A stretch of DNA of 64,000 bases from Flavihumibacter sp. ZG627 (GCF_000814325.1 NZ_JPHF01000006.1:124001-188000); one strand, 5' to 3'; shown: positions 18,856 to 28,249, numbered from the stretch's first letter. Notes: generated from the letters alone by a model not told the origin. Numbers and translations are program-made.

Positions 18856-18863
18856 TATCTTTG
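18856..18863 (+). promoter_or_regulatory. Candidate -7 box (TATCTTTG) 4 nt before the rluF-like ATG
   Basis: TATCTTTG is a full TAnnTTTG match ending 4 nt before the ATG at 18868. If it is a real -7 element, transcription would begin at or very near the start codon, making the message leaderless or nearly so. I see no TTG -33 element at the expected spacing. Confidence 0.35.
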
Positions 18864-18867
18864 TGCA

Positions 18868-19938
18868 ATGGACCAGTCAATCAGTCTTAATAAGTTTATC
18901 AGTGATACAGGATATTGTTCGCGCAGGGAAGCCGATGAACTTATCACAGCAGGAAGAGTATTGATCAATAATAAAACCGCCCGGCTGGGAAACCGCTACA
19001 AGCACGGCGACCAGGTGGAGGTAGATGGCAGCCTCATTACCATTGATAACAGGGAAAAACTGATTTATATCGCTTTCAATAAACCTCTTGGAATTACAAC
19101 TACCACCGAGGAACATATTAAAGGGAATATTATCAGTTATATCAATTTCCCCAAGAGGATCTTCCCGATCGGCAGGCTTGACAAAGATTCAGAGGGACTA
19201 ATATTTCTGACAAATGACGGCGATATCGTCAATAAACTCCTGCGCGCAGGCAATGCTCACGAGAAAGAATACATTGTTAGGGTCAATAAGACTATCACAC
19301 CTGGTTTTGCGGAAAAGATGGCAGCAGGTATTCCAATGCTTGGAACGGTTACTCTCCCCTGTAAGGTTGTAGTAACCGGCAGGCAAAGTTTCCGGATCGT
19401 ACTAACGCAGGGATTAAACCGCCAGATCAGGAGGATGTGTGAGTTCCTTGGTTATAATGTTGAGGGATTACAACGTGTCCGGATCATGAATGTTCGCATC
19501 GACAAACTAGCCCCTGGCAAATGGCGTTATCTCAGTGATGCTGAAATCACTTTGTTAAAGGAATCGGTTAAAGATTCTTCAGGCCAGGCCGTTAAGAATG
19601 CCAGGTTCAGGGAGCCCGCTACAAAATCAACAACCTCTAAAAAGAAAGGTAGTTTTAACCGATCCGGCGAAAAGGAAGTAGGGGCTGATAAATCAAAGCG
19701 ATCCAATTCCACCAAACACGCAGGCACCAGCAGAAAATCATCACCCGGCAGGAATGCTGTTGCTGAAAAGAAAGCTGATTTTCAAAAGAAAGCAAAGGCA
19801 GCTAAAAAGGCTTTAACACCGGCGAAAACAGGATCCAATACAAAAACAGCAGCAACAAAAAAAGCCGGCAGCAAACCTCCCTTAACAGAGAAAAAACCAT
19901 TAGGTAAATACAAGGCATTCCGTCAGAAAGGCAAATAG
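18868..19938 (+). CDS. rluF: 23S rRNA pseudouridine synthase, RluF-type, with Lys/Ala-rich tail
   Basis: The enzyme isomerises uridine in 23S rRNA (position 2604 or a nearby site, by family). An N-terminal S4 RNA-binding domain (ISLNKFISDTGYCSRREADE, about 5-60) precedes the catalytic domain with GRLDKDSEGLIFLTNDG (catalytic Asp in GRLD) and GLNRQIRRMCEFLGYNV. Residues from about 245 to 356 form a basic low-complexity tail (Lys, Ala, Ser, Thr), probably disordered and RNA-binding. It sits 79 bp after rnr and runs convergently into the DUF2207 gene, with only 3 bp between them. Confidence 0.9.
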   Translation: MDQSISLNKFISDTGYCSRREADELITAGRVLINNKTARLGNRYKHGDQVEVDGSLITIDNREKLIYIAFNKPLGITTTTEEHIKGNIISYINFPKRIFPIGRLDKDSEGLIFLTNDGDIVNKLLRAGNAHEKEYIVRVNKTITPGFAEKMAAGIPMLGTVTLPCKVVVTGRQSFRIVLTQGLNRQIRRMCEFLGYNVEGLQRVRIMNVRIDKLAPGKWRYLSDAEITLLKESVKDSSGQAVKNARFREPATKSTTSKKKGSFNRSGEKEVGADKSKRSNSTKHAGTSRKSSPGRNAVAEKKADFQKKAKAAKKALTPAKTGSNTKTAATKKAGSKPPLTEKKPLGKYKAFRQKGK

Positions 19939-19941
19939 AAG

Positions 19942-22086
19942 CTACCATCCGCCACCACCGCCACCACCGCCCCCGCCACCACTGGAACCTCCACCTCCTG
20001 AACCACCACTACTACTGCTGGGCGGAGTAGAGGCTGATGAAATAGTGCCAGTTAATCCCGATGATATGCTCTTGCTCAGATCACTCATGGTGAAACTTCT
20101 TCCAAAATTACTTCCCGTATGAAAATATGCTGGCTTGTATCCACCCGCTATTGCATCCTGAAGCATCTTATCAAACTTGGATGCCCATTCATTCTCAACT
20201 TTTAATGCAATGGCATAAGGAAGGTATTTTTCAAACAGATCCAGCGTTTTTTCGGGAGGGGTTAGTTGATTGTAAATATTTTGTTCTGCTTCCTTCAGGT
20301 ATATGCGGAACCCTTCTATATGATCAGTAATATTCCGACCTTCTTCGGTATATGCACTCATGATCCTGGAGAATACAAGCTGCACAATTATCATCAATAT
20401 GATCATCATTATACTGAAGTAAACAAGCGGCAAAGAAAAATAAGCAGTATTGAAAATAAAGGCAAGGATAATTGCCAACACCAGTATAGCCGCACCCAGC
20501 CATAAATAACCTTTGTTAAGTACAAACATGCCTTTGAAACTATTTTTTCTCCCGGAACGGATCAGGAAGCGACTTTTTAATGATTCTTCCAGTTTTGTGT
20601 TAAGTGTTTTGAGTTTGCTGTTATACGTTCCTTTGGAAGCTGTTTCCCCATAAATGTCTTCAATATTAAATCCATATCGGTCAGCAGGCATATTTTGGGT
20701 TTCCTTTTTTCCCTCTAATTCAGGTTTATTGAACCGGTATTCTGTTACAGGAAATATTTTTCCTTTTTTATTGACATCAATTTCAAGTTGCCGGTGAACC
20801 GCTGCATCTACAAGTGTTGCAGCAAACAAATGCGATCCGAACTGCTGTTCCAATAAATAACCCGTATCTGCTGGACTAAATGCCGGAGGAGGTTCAAACT
20901 GGGGGTAGATTGTGCCTTTAAGTGGATCACGGCCCCTGCGTTTCCATGTTCTGTAATAAAACAAAAACAAACCACTGAACAGTAATAATAATACCGGGAT
21001 TATGTAATTACTTAGCACCAGATCAATAAAATTATCTGCCTTGCCGGGCGGTAGCAATACACCCTTTTTAATACTTGCAGCAACTGTCAGACCTTCTCTT
21101 GATTCAAACCTTCGCTTTCCCCAAAAAAGGATAGACCTATCATTCTCCAGCATTCCTGAACATTCCTTTTCCGTAGATCCCTGTATCCCTGTATAACAGT
21201 TCCATTCAAAAATCCTGGACTGATCCGGAAAAAGAATACTGCAGGATATGCTGTCAGCAGAAAAAACCCATCCATTGCCGTTTACATTCCAATAAAATTC
21301 ATCTTTGTCGGGGTGGAAAATAAGCTGACGCCTTGTTTCATAATCAATTCGATAATCATACTTCCCCTCTGGCAATAACAGGTCTTTGCGACCAATCATT
21401 ATTCGGCTTCCATTATACAATGCTTCGCTTATATATGGTTCCGGTGCACCATTTTTAAGTACAGCATTCAGGTGGAAGCCTGTTCGTGTCCATAATCCAT
21501 CAGGTTTCAGATATCGTGTTGGGAAATCGCGCACAATGCCTCTTTGTATATCATCATTAACTGAGCCATTGCTGCCATTTCCATTATATACACTAATAAA
21601 CTCACTCACTTTGATCGTTCCGTCTTTTTCAATCCTTATTTCGGAATGAAATGAAAGGATACGGTCGCTATTGTCTTTTATGAAAAGAGGATAAAAGTTG
21701 TCGGGATATTCAAATGCCCTTTCAATGGCTTCTGCTGCTGCCGAAAGATAAGCCTGTCTCGCTTTTTGAAAACCGCTGCTCCCTACAGAAGTTTCACTGT
21801 AATTATTATCAAGATGGGTGTACGGGTTTTGTAATAGAGCCTGCATTAGTTCAGAAAAGCGACTCCTTGATTTTGGGTAATTCATCCTGATCTCTTCTGC
21901 ACTAAGAGATCTTTTGGCGCCAATTATTATGGCTTTTTCCAGGATCATGCTATCAAAATCGGCCGCACTGATAAACCTGTCTGATATTTCTGAATTGGCA
22001 AACTGCGCACCCGCACAAACTGACGTTGTCAATAGCCATCCCATTAAAAGACAGCGGAGGAAATTAATATGACATAGTATGTTCAT
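19942..22086 (-). CDS. DUF2207 family membrane protein with glycine-rich C-terminus
   Basis: The 714-aa protein has a signal peptide (about 1-28), a large extracytoplasmic beta-rich region typical of DUF2207 (about 130-340), a membrane segment near 350-370, a cytosolic part, two further membrane segments around 540-590, and a C-terminal tail of Ser and Gly ending in a run of about a dozen glycines and Trp. DUF2207 proteins commonly pair with LemA, as here (LemA lies 3 bp upstream). The function is unknown. The Gly tail is a known quirk of this family. Confidence 0.86.
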   Translation of the reverse strand: MNILCHINFLRCLLMGWLLTTSVCAGAQFANSEISDRFISAADFDSMILEKAIIIGAKRSLSAEEIRMNYPKSRSRFSELMQALLQNPYTHLDNNYSETSVGSSGFQKARQAYLSAAAEAIERAFEYPDNFYPLFIKDNSDRILSFHSEIRIEKDGTIKVSEFISVYNGNGSNGSVNDDIQRGIVRDFPTRYLKPDGLWTRTGFHLNAVLKNGAPEPYISEALYNGSRIMIGRKDLLLPEGKYDYRIDYETRRQLIFHPDKDEFYWNVNGNGWVFSADSISCSILFPDQSRIFEWNCYTGIQGSTEKECSGMLENDRSILFWGKRRFESREGLTVAASIKKGVLLPPGKADNFIDLVLSNYIIPVLLLLFSGLFLFYYRTWKRRGRDPLKGTIYPQFEPPPAFSPADTGYLLEQQFGSHLFAATLVDAAVHRQLEIDVNKKGKIFPVTEYRFNKPELEGKKETQNMPADRYGFNIEDIYGETASKGTYNSKLKTLNTKLEESLKSRFLIRSGRKNSFKGMFVLNKGYLWLGAAILVLAIILAFIFNTAYFSLPLVYFSIMMIILMIIVQLVFSRIMSAYTEEGRNITDHIEGFRIYLKEAEQNIYNQLTPPEKTLDLFEKYLPYAIALKVENEWASKFDKMLQDAIAGGYKPAYFHTGSNFGRSFTMSDLSKSISSGLTGTISSASTPPSSSSGGSGGGGSSGGGGGGGGGGGW

Positions 22087-22089
22087 ACT

Positions 22090-22644
22090 TCACCTGAAAC
22101 TAACCTTAGGTACTGCAGTGGCCGTGCGTTCTTCCTCAAAGAATACTTCTTCTCTGAAACCGAATATTCCTGCAACAATATTTCCGGGGAAAGTTGCAAC
22201 AGACTGATTGTAATTGCGAACTGTACCATTATAATAACGACGGCTCTGGTTCAGTTTGGTTTCCATTTCAGTCAGATCATTCTGCAGGTTGATAAAATTC
22301 TGGCTGGCTTTGAGGTCGGGGTATTGTTCCGCTAATGCAAAAAAATCTACCAGCGCCCTGTTCATACCATTGGTTGCCTCGATCTGCTCTGCCGGCGTTC
22401 CGGCCTGCATACTTTTATTTCTCCACTTTACAACTTCTGTTAACGTGCTGCTTTCATGTAAAGCATAGCCTTTAACTGTTTCCACGAGATTGGGAATAAG
22501 ATCATTCCTCTGCTGCAGGAAAGTACCTATTCCACTCCATCCTTCACGCACAAGTATCCGCAACCTGGTTAGCTTGTTATACAAGAAAACCACTAGCAGA
22601 ATCATCAATACAATTACTATTATAATGATCGTTAGAGTTGACAT
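22090..22644 (-). CDS. LemA family protein
   Basis: The 184-aa protein has one N-terminal membrane helix (about 3-24) and the LemA helical bundle: LTRLRILVREGWSGIGTFL, QQRNDLIPNLVETVKGYA, and YNGTVRNYNQSVATFPGNI near the C-terminus. LemA proteins are small exported or membrane-anchored proteins of uncertain role. It is the first gene of a two-gene operon with the DUF2207 protein, separated by 3 bp. Confidence 0.93.
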   Translation of the reverse strand: MSTLTIIIIVIVLMILLVVFLYNKLTRLRILVREGWSGIGTFLQQRNDLIPNLVETVKGYALHESSTLTEVVKWRNKSMQAGTPAEQIEATNGMNRALVDFFALAEQYPDLKASQNFINLQNDLTEMETKLNQSRRYYNGTVRNYNQSVATFPGNIVAGIFGFREEVFFEEERTATAVPKVSFR

Positions 22645-22666
22645 TTGAGTATTATTTCAGGGTTAA

Positions 22667-24301
22667 TCAGGACAGAGATTCTAATTGTGTTTTGTAGGTT
22701 GGAAGTTGCCTGTTTTTTGTTGCCTGTTCATAGGAATAGGCAAGAGAAAGGAGGGTAGGTTCTGAATACGCCGGACCATAAAAAGAAAGACCAACGGGCA
22801 ATCCGTAAACCATTCCACAGGGTACTGTAATATGCGGATATCCCGAAGAAGCTGCAGGTGCAGTAAGGAATACATCACCCCACCGGTCGCCATACCAGAG
22901 GTCAATACTACAGGCCGGTCCCATTGTTAATCCCGATATGGCATCCAGCTTGTGTTCTTTTAGTATCCCGTCAATGATGACTTGCGATCCCTTGTGTGAA
23001 TTTTTTAAAGCATCCTTATATTCTTTAGTATCGAGTGTGCCTAATGCTTCACAAGCTTCCAGTGTTTCCTGTTTAAAATATGGCATGGCACGATCTTCAT
23101 TCGCCTTGTTGAATTCGATAACTTCTTTTAGTGATTTGATCTTAGCATTAGCGTTCGCGAGGTATTTATTTAAGCCAGCCTTGAACTCGTATTTCAAAAC
23201 ATTGTACTCATCATTGCCAAGATCATTGATGCGCTTCAGATAGCTCACCTCTATTACTTCGGCTCCCTTCGAACGCAGAACATCCTTAGCCTTCGCAAGT
23301 AAAGCATGCATATAATGGTTCTTTCCTGGCAATTCTTTCTCAATACCAATTCTTTTCCCTTTCAGGCCCTCTGTATCCAGAAATTTGGTATAGTCCTCTA
23401 ATTTTTTTCCTTCGCTGGTGCGGGTTATTTCATCGTTTTCATCAATGCCTGTAAGCACCCCCAGTAGAATTGCCGTGTCGCGTACTGTCCTGGCCATAGG
23501 CCCTGCTGTATCCTGCGTATGGGAAATGGGAATGATACCAGTTCTGCTCACCAGACCAACGGTTGGCTTAAGTCCAACGATTCCGCTAACAGCAGCAGGA
23601 CAAGTGATTGATCCGTCTGTTTCTGTTCCAATAGCCACAACGCAAAGATTTGCAGAAGGAGCAACTCCTGATCCTGAACTTGATCCGCAAGGGTTATGAG
23701 TGAGCAGGTAGGCACTCTTTGTTTGCCCGCCTCTGCTACTCCAGCCCGAGCAGGAACTGGTGGATCTGAAATTGGCCCATTCTGAGAGATTGGTCTTACC
23801 TAATATAACGGCACCGGCCAGTCGCAGTTGCTTTACGATAAATGCATCTTCCTTAGCTATATGTCCCTCCAATGCCAATGACCCGGCCGTTGTCTGCATC
23901 TTATCTGCCGTATCTATATTATCCTTGATCAAAACGGGAATACCATGCAGGCTACCCCTTATATTACCGGCTTTTCTTTCATTATCCATTTCTGCTGCAA
24001 TGGATAAAGCATCAGGGTTTATTTCTATTATGGAATTTAATTTTGGCCCCGATTTGTCAATTTGCAGGATCCTGTCAAGGTACAATTGCGTTATGGACAC
24101 GGCGGTCATGCTACCTTCCTTCATCTTCTGTTGTAAATCCTCGATGGTGATTTCCATTAAGGGGAAGCTATCTTGAGGGGATGCGATATCCTTAACACTG
24201 GATTCAGCCCCTTTCTTGCTTTCTTTGCATGCTCCCAAAGAAAAAGCGGAAACCGAGAGACCGGCGAGTGACCCGTTCCATAGAAAATTTCGTCTGTTCA
24301 T
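22667..24301 (-). CDS. Exported amidase (amidase signature family)
   Basis: The 544-aa enzyme belongs to the amidase signature family with a Ser-Ser-Lys triad: Lys in IPVLIKDNID, cis-Ser in CGSSSGSG, and nucleophile Ser in GTETDGSITCPAAVSG. The N-terminus carries a twin-arginine-like motif (RRNFLWNG) and a lipobox-like LGAC, so it is probably exported and lipid-anchored. It hydrolyses an amide whose identity cannot be read from sequence; it is not a GatA, because of the export signal and the lack of gatB/C. It ends 22 bp upstream of the lemA start and could be co-transcribed. Confidence 0.9.
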   Translation of the reverse strand: MNRRNFLWNGSLAGLSVSAFSLGACKESKKGAESSVKDIASPQDSFPLMEITIEDLQQKMKEGSMTAVSITQLYLDRILQIDKSGPKLNSIIEINPDALSIAAEMDNERKAGNIRGSLHGIPVLIKDNIDTADKMQTTAGSLALEGHIAKEDAFIVKQLRLAGAVILGKTNLSEWANFRSTSSCSGWSSRGGQTKSAYLLTHNPCGSSSGSGVAPSANLCVVAIGTETDGSITCPAAVSGIVGLKPTVGLVSRTGIIPISHTQDTAGPMARTVRDTAILLGVLTGIDENDEITRTSEGKKLEDYTKFLDTEGLKGKRIGIEKELPGKNHYMHALLAKAKDVLRSKGAEVIEVSYLKRINDLGNDEYNVLKYEFKAGLNKYLANANAKIKSLKEVIEFNKANEDRAMPYFKQETLEACEALGTLDTKEYKDALKNSHKGSQVIIDGILKEHKLDAISGLTMGPACSIDLWYGDRWGDVFLTAPAASSGYPHITVPCGMVYGLPVGLSFYGPAYSEPTLLSLAYSYEQATKNRQLPTYKTQLESLS

Positions 24302-24513
24302 TCTGGTTGGTTGGTATTAGAATTAATTCAATATAAGAAAAATCAACCTGCTCAAAGTAGAAAAATGGGGAAGCCATCGAGCATGATTTTCCACATTCAG
24401 GTAAAAAATTCCGCGACTATCCTATCATTCTTAGCCATTTAATACAAGAGAACCGCTGGCCCGGAGTTTGAATTATAAGTGTAGGTTTTTCATAGGATAT
24501 TGGATTATAAAAC
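24302..24513. other. Intergenic stretch, no feature seen
   Basis: Between the amidase start and the terminator hairpin I see no gene, RNA or repeat. It must carry the amidase promoter (read leftwards), but no convincing TAnnTTTG box with a TTG partner stands out. Confidence 0.5.
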
Positions 24514-24545
24514 GGGCTGTATTTCTATACTGGCCCTTTTTTTTT
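24514..24545. terminator. Bidirectional-type hairpin with T tract
   Basis: An interrupted stem (GGGC/GCCC outside, GTAT/ATAC inside, TTTC loop) is followed on the plus strand by nine T residues and on the minus strand by GTTTTATAA. It lies just past the end of the decayed MmcQ/YjbR gene on the minus strand and probably terminated it. Confidence 0.55.
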
Positions 24546-24547
24546 GC

Positions 24548-24761
24548 CTACACACCCAGTTCCTTCCGGGTTTTTGCAGGTAGTTTATTCCTCAAATGAT
24601 TCTTCAGGCACTTTAAAAGTTGCATTTACAGGCACCTCATCAGGCGAACTGATCAGGAACATTTTACCCCCCACATTAAAACATAGGTGTGATTCCCATT
24701 TTATATCTTCTGTAACTGCAGGAAGTGAAAGGCATATTTCACGTATAAGGTCTATTATCAT
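24548..24761 (-). pseudogene. MmcQ/YjbR family gene with internal, frame-breaking deletion
   Basis: Reading the minus strand from the ATG ending at 24761 gives 58 codons typical of the MmcQ/YjbR N-terminus: ICLSLPAVTEDIKWESHLCF, then VGGKMFLISS and FKVPEESFEE, then TAA at 24585-24587. Shifting frame at that point gives HLRNKLPAKTRKELGV and a stop at 24548-24550, which is the usual C-terminal end of the family. The middle 40-50 codons expected in this roughly 115-aa family are missing and the two parts are out of frame. This reads as a single internal deletion. MmcQ/YjbR proteins have a CyaY-like fold and are thought to bind DNA. Confidence 0.72.
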
Positions 24762-24772
24762 CGGTCTCCATT

Positions 24773-24805
24773 AAAAATGCCCCGCAGCTTTCACTACAGG
24801 GCATT
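24773..24805 (-). terminator. Rho-independent terminator after the Gfo/Idh/MocA gene
   Basis: On the minus strand AATGCCC pairs with GGGCATT across a 16-nt loop, followed by a short T run (TTTTTAA). It begins about 20 bp past the oxidoreductase stop codon. Confidence 0.65.
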
Positions 24806-24825
24806 GTTCAAGATAGTTATTTATA

Positions 24826-26157
24826 TCAAATGTATTTTGTTTTACCTGGAACCGCGATAGGATAGAATCCATCTGCATCTGGCAATACCGGGGGTGCTGC
24901 ATCCCAGGCAAATGTTTTGGGCATGATATCCAGCCCACTGTTAAGCGCCTTATCCATATCAATGATCTGACCGCTATAAGTTGCCATTCGGCCAAGGATA
25001 GAGGTCATTGTGCTATGAGCCCCATTTTCAGCATCTTCAAATTTGTATTGACCCTTAGCTATAGCAGCAAATAATTCATCATGCTCAGTCTGGTATGGAT
25101 TATTTTCTGTTTTTGAATCAAACTTATACAGGGTTTTGCCTTTGCTGTCAGCAACCATACCTGCTCCGCAATGTATTTTACCTTTTGTTCCGATCAGCAA
25201 TTCATCCACGCGACTCATAGTTCCCGGGATATGACGGCACTGGCTGTTCAGAATAGTGCCATCGGCATAGGTGAATTCTACAAAGTGATGATCAAATATC
25301 TCTCCATGATCCTTTCCTTTACGTACCTGTCTGCCTCCCATACCCTGTGCCTTAACGGGGTACGCTCCTTTGAACCAGTTTACAACGTCAAGATTATGGA
25401 TATGCTGCTCTGTGATATGGTCACCACATAGCCAGTTGAAATAATACCAGTTGCGCATCTGGTATTCCATTTCAGTTTGTCCAGCCTTACGCCCCCTTAC
25501 CCATACACCATCATTATTCCACCATGCCTGGGCAGAAGTAATATCACCTATCTGGTCCTTACGTTTGAAAAGTTCGCGGTAAGAGTTCTGGTAATGTCTC
25601 TGAAGACCTACAACTACATTCAGTTTTTTCTGCTTTGCCACAGCTGCTGCTTTTAATACTCGCTGAACACCAGTGGGGTCAACGGCAACAGGTTTTTCCA
25701 TGAATACATGTTTGCCCTGTTTGATGGCTTCTTCAAAATGAATGGGACGGAATCCGGGAGGAGTGCATAGTATTACTACATCAGCAAGCGGAATGGCTTT
25801 AAGATAGCCATCGAATCCTGTGAATTTTCTTTCTTCCGGAACATCGATCTTTGCAAGCACAGCCGCATTATCAGCTAGCTCTTCCCCAATGCTTTTATAG
25901 CAATTATCAATATTGTCGCGGAATGCATCAGCCATTGCTACCAGCTTAACATTCTGCTTCGAAAGAAGCGCCTGGATAGCGGCACCAGTTCCTCTTCCGC
26001 CACATCCCACCAATACTACCTTAATAGTATCTTCACTTCCGGAAAAAAAATTGGCATGTGACATGAGTGGGGCTGCAATAATTCCACCTGTCAGGAGGCT
26101 GGATTGTTTTACAAATTCCCGGCGGGAATTTGTACGGTTTTTGGCATCGTTAGACAT
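24826..26157 (-). CDS. Exported Gfo/Idh/MocA family oxidoreductase
   Basis: The 443-aa protein begins with a Tat-type signal (SRREFVKQSSLLTGG, about 11-25) and then a Rossmann domain (VVLVGCGGRGTGAAIQAL) followed by the C-terminal alpha/beta domain with EKPVAVDPTGVQ and the motif GDHITEQHIHNLD. The family oxidises or epimerises sugars or inositols with bound NAD(P), and exported Bacteroidota members often act in glycan breakdown. The substrate is unknown. I start at the ATG ending at 26157; the frame extends upstream into the SUMF1-like gene. It is the third gene of the ApbE, SUMF1-like, oxidoreductase cluster. Confidence 0.9.
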   Translation of the reverse strand: MSNDAKNRTNSRREFVKQSSLLTGGIIAAPLMSHANFFSGSEDTIKVVLVGCGGRGTGAAIQALLSKQNVKLVAMADAFRDNIDNCYKSIGEELADNAAVLAKIDVPEERKFTGFDGYLKAIPLADVVILCTPPGFRPIHFEEAIKQGKHVFMEKPVAVDPTGVQRVLKAAAVAKQKKLNVVVGLQRHYQNSYRELFKRKDQIGDITSAQAWWNNDGVWVRGRKAGQTEMEYQMRNWYYFNWLCGDHITEQHIHNLDVVNWFKGAYPVKAQGMGGRQVRKGKDHGEIFDHHFVEFTYADGTILNSQCRHIPGTMSRVDELLIGTKGKIHCGAGMVADSKGKTLYKFDSKTENNPYQTEHDELFAAIAKGQYKFEDAENGAHSTMTSILGRMATYSGQIIDMDKALNSGLDIMPKTFAWDAAPPVLPDADGFYPIAVPGKTKYI

Positions 26158-26185
26158 CTTGCTTGTTTGTTTATGGTGATCTAAG

Positions 26186-27148
26186 TTAATGCTGAAGGTA
26201 TTCATCAAAAAATGCATTTGCTGCAGAAGGCGAGGGTTGTTCCAGTGGACGGATAATCCGGAAGCCGATAAAGCTGCCTTCGGTAAGCCACCAGGGACTT
26301 TTTGGTATCTGCGGATCACGGCGGTTCCATGCGGCAACAGATTTTATCCTGTTGGCTGATCTCAGTTCAATTGCTTCACTATTATAGCCACCACCCTTAA
26401 GCGTTTTTGGATAACGGGAAGCATTAAACGTTGTTTTTGGGTCTTTGGTTTTATCAGTCAGGCCTTCCTGAGGGTCAGAATAATAATGGTCAAGGGTCCA
26501 TTCGGCAACATTCCCCATCATATCATAAAGTCCCCATGCATTCGGTTTCTTTGTTCCCGATTTATGGAATTTATTCTGGCTATTGGCGTTGTACCATGCA
26601 TACTGGTCAAGCTCTTTCTCACTGGAGCCAAAAAAATAGCTGTCATTGCTCCCTGCCCGGCAGGCATATTCCCATTCTGCCTCTGTAGGAAGTCGATAAA
26701 AAACACCGGTTTTATTATAGAGCCAGCGGCAATACATAAGAGCAGATTGCTGGCTCATACTATTTACAGGATAGCCTCCCTCTTTTCCCATTCCTAAACT
26801 AAAATCTATATACTGCGGACTTGGCCTTGTGATAGCATCCACATCAGAATTCTGGCTGATAGATTCATCTTTGTAAAAAACATCAAAAGCATCGCGACTT
26901 ACTTCCATAGACGCCATCCAGAAGGGTGATATACTTACTTGTCGCCTGGGTGCTTCATCTGTTTCATGACCTTTCTCTGTAGGATCCGATCCCATCGTGA
27001 AGGATCCGCCAGTAATGGGTACCATGGTGAAACTGATTGAACTTCCAGGAATGATTTGCTGATAGGTACGGAATGAATCCACGGGATTCTGGGCGGCAAC
27101 AGTGAGCGTTGCCAGGGAGCCGCCAATAAATAAAAATAGCTCTTTCAA
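26186..27148 (-). CDS. SUMF1 / formylglycine-generating-enzyme-like protein
   Basis: The 320-aa protein has a signal peptide (cut near VAAQNPVD) and the SUMF1 fold: MVPITGGSFTMGSDPTEKG, RLPTEAEWEYACRAG, WGLYDMMGNVAEWTLD, and a C-terminal FIGFRIIRP. True formylglycine-generating enzymes have a catalytic Cys pair near the C-terminus; I do not see one here, so it is more likely a structural or ligand-binding member (GldJ/GldK- or ergothioneine-like relatives share the fold) than a sulfatase activator. No sulfatase gene is adjacent. Spacers to its neighbours are 28 and 45 bp, consistent with co-transcription. Confidence 0.85.
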   Translation of the reverse strand: MKELFLFIGGSLATLTVAAQNPVDSFRTYQQIIPGSSISFTMVPITGGSFTMGSDPTEKGHETDEAPRRQVSISPFWMASMEVSRDAFDVFYKDESISQNSDVDAITRPSPQYIDFSLGMGKEGGYPVNSMSQQSALMYCRWLYNKTGVFYRLPTEAEWEYACRAGSNDSYFFGSSEKELDQYAWYNANSQNKFHKSGTKKPNAWGLYDMMGNVAEWTLDHYYSDPQEGLTDKTKDPKTTFNASRYPKTLKGGGYNSEAIELRSANRIKSVAAWNRRDPQIPKSPWWLTEGSFIGFRIIRPLEQPSPSAANAFFDEYLQH

Positions 27149-27193
27149 AATTGCTTGTTTAAAAAACCAATTTAGTTCATTTTCGGTAAGTGT

Positions 27194-28249
27194 TCATTTT
27201 ACAGTTGTCCAGAATGAGGCAAAGCCCCTGCTCAATCGTTTGCGTATTTTTTCATTTCTGTATTCTGATATGATGAATTCTGCATTTTGTTCTCTCGCGA
27301 GTTTCCTGGCAGAAGAAAAGGAGAGTTGGCTGAATGCCTTGGTAAGCCAGTCGGCCTTTATACCATCGTCAGCAATAACGGTGACTGTGCGGCCCGAAGT
27401 GAGACCATACCCCGTTTGTGGATCAAGTACATGTGAATATTTTTTTCCTTCATGTATCATAAATTGAAAAGCATTACCAGAAGTTGTAACAGCTTTTCCT
27501 GATACACTGATGGTGCGCTCCAGTACTTTTTCGCGGCTCTCAGGTAGGCCCAGGGCAAGGGTCCAGCCATTTTTTCCAGGAGGGCTCCCTAATGTTACTA
27601 TATCTCCACTTACATTCACCAGCGCTGAGGATATTCCCATAGAACGAAGGCTGTCAATCACCTTTTGTGCAATATATCCCTGTGCAATACCTCCCAGGTC
27701 AAGTAGCATACCTTTCTGGGTAAGCCATACCGAGCGTGTTGCTTTATCCAGCTTTATTTTTTTGTAACCACTAACTGCAAGGGCCTGTTGTACCTGGTTT
27801 TCTGATGGCCAGATCTTCTCTTTTCGGGCCCTACGCCAAAGGCGGGTCAGAGCACCAAGTGTAATATCAAAACTTCCCTGGCTTTTCCTGGATGCATCAA
27901 CTGAAATCTCCAGAATGTCAAAGAGGGCAGGGGAGGCAATAAAAGCTTGATCCTGACCCGCTCTCACACATAAGCGATTCAGTTCGCTGCTGTCAATATA
28001 ATCACTGAAGATATAAACCAGTGAATCCACCATTTTATATGCATCATCTGCAGCCCGGTTGGCAAGTAAGCTGTCAGTTGAATACAAAATGATATTAAAG
28101 GGAGATCCCATCTTGCTGGCAGAATAGCTAAACTTTTTCGGCTGCGCCTGGAGGTTATAAAAGGATATTAACAATCCTGCGTTCAAAATTATCTTAAGGA
28201 GCAATATTTTATATTTTTTGGATTGGATTCCGGTAAATTTAAGACTCAA
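27194..28249 (-). CDS. apbE: FAD:protein FMN transferase (ApbE)
   Basis: ApbE covalently attaches FMN to Thr or Ser of target proteins such as Nqr/Rnf subunits, or scavenges FAD. The protein has a hydrophobic export segment (LLLKIILNAGLLISFYNLQAQ is just over the core; cut near AQA) and motifs MGSPFNIILYS, DITLGALTRLW, DLGGIAQGYIAQKV, and the C-terminal HVLDPQTGYGLTSGRTVTVIA. The start is uncertain: the only ATGs (28309, 28291) lie within the divergent TIM-barrel gene, so I use a TTG ending at 28249; a TTG at 28204 is the alternative. No Nqr or Rnf genes are in the window. Confidence 0.88.
   Translation of the reverse strand: MSLKFTGIQSKKYKILLLKIILNAGLLISFYNLQAQPKKFSYSASKMGSPFNIILYSTDSLLANRAADDAYKMVDSLVYIFSDYIDSSELNRLCVRAGQDQAFIASPALFDILEISVDASRKSQGSFDITLGALTRLWRRARKEKIWPSENQVQQALAVSGYKKIKLDKATRSVWLTQKGMLLDLGGIAQGYIAQKVIDSLRSMGISSALVNVSGDIVTLGSPPGKNGWTLALGLPESREKVLERTISVSGKAVTTSGNAFQFMIHEGKKYSHVLDPQTGYGLTSGRTVTVIADDGIKADWLTKAFSQLSFSSARKLAREQNAEFIISEYRNEKIRKRLSRGFASFWTTVK

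Noticed and set aside
20000-20040. Poly-glycine coding stretch as a simple-sequence repeat of interest
   Set aside because: It is inside the DUF2207 gene and glycine-rich C-termini are common in that family.
24544-24774. Plus-strand open frame of 76 codons in the spacer after the amidase
   Set aside because: The opposite strand carries the recognisable MmcQ/YjbR remnant, so this frame is a shadow of it.
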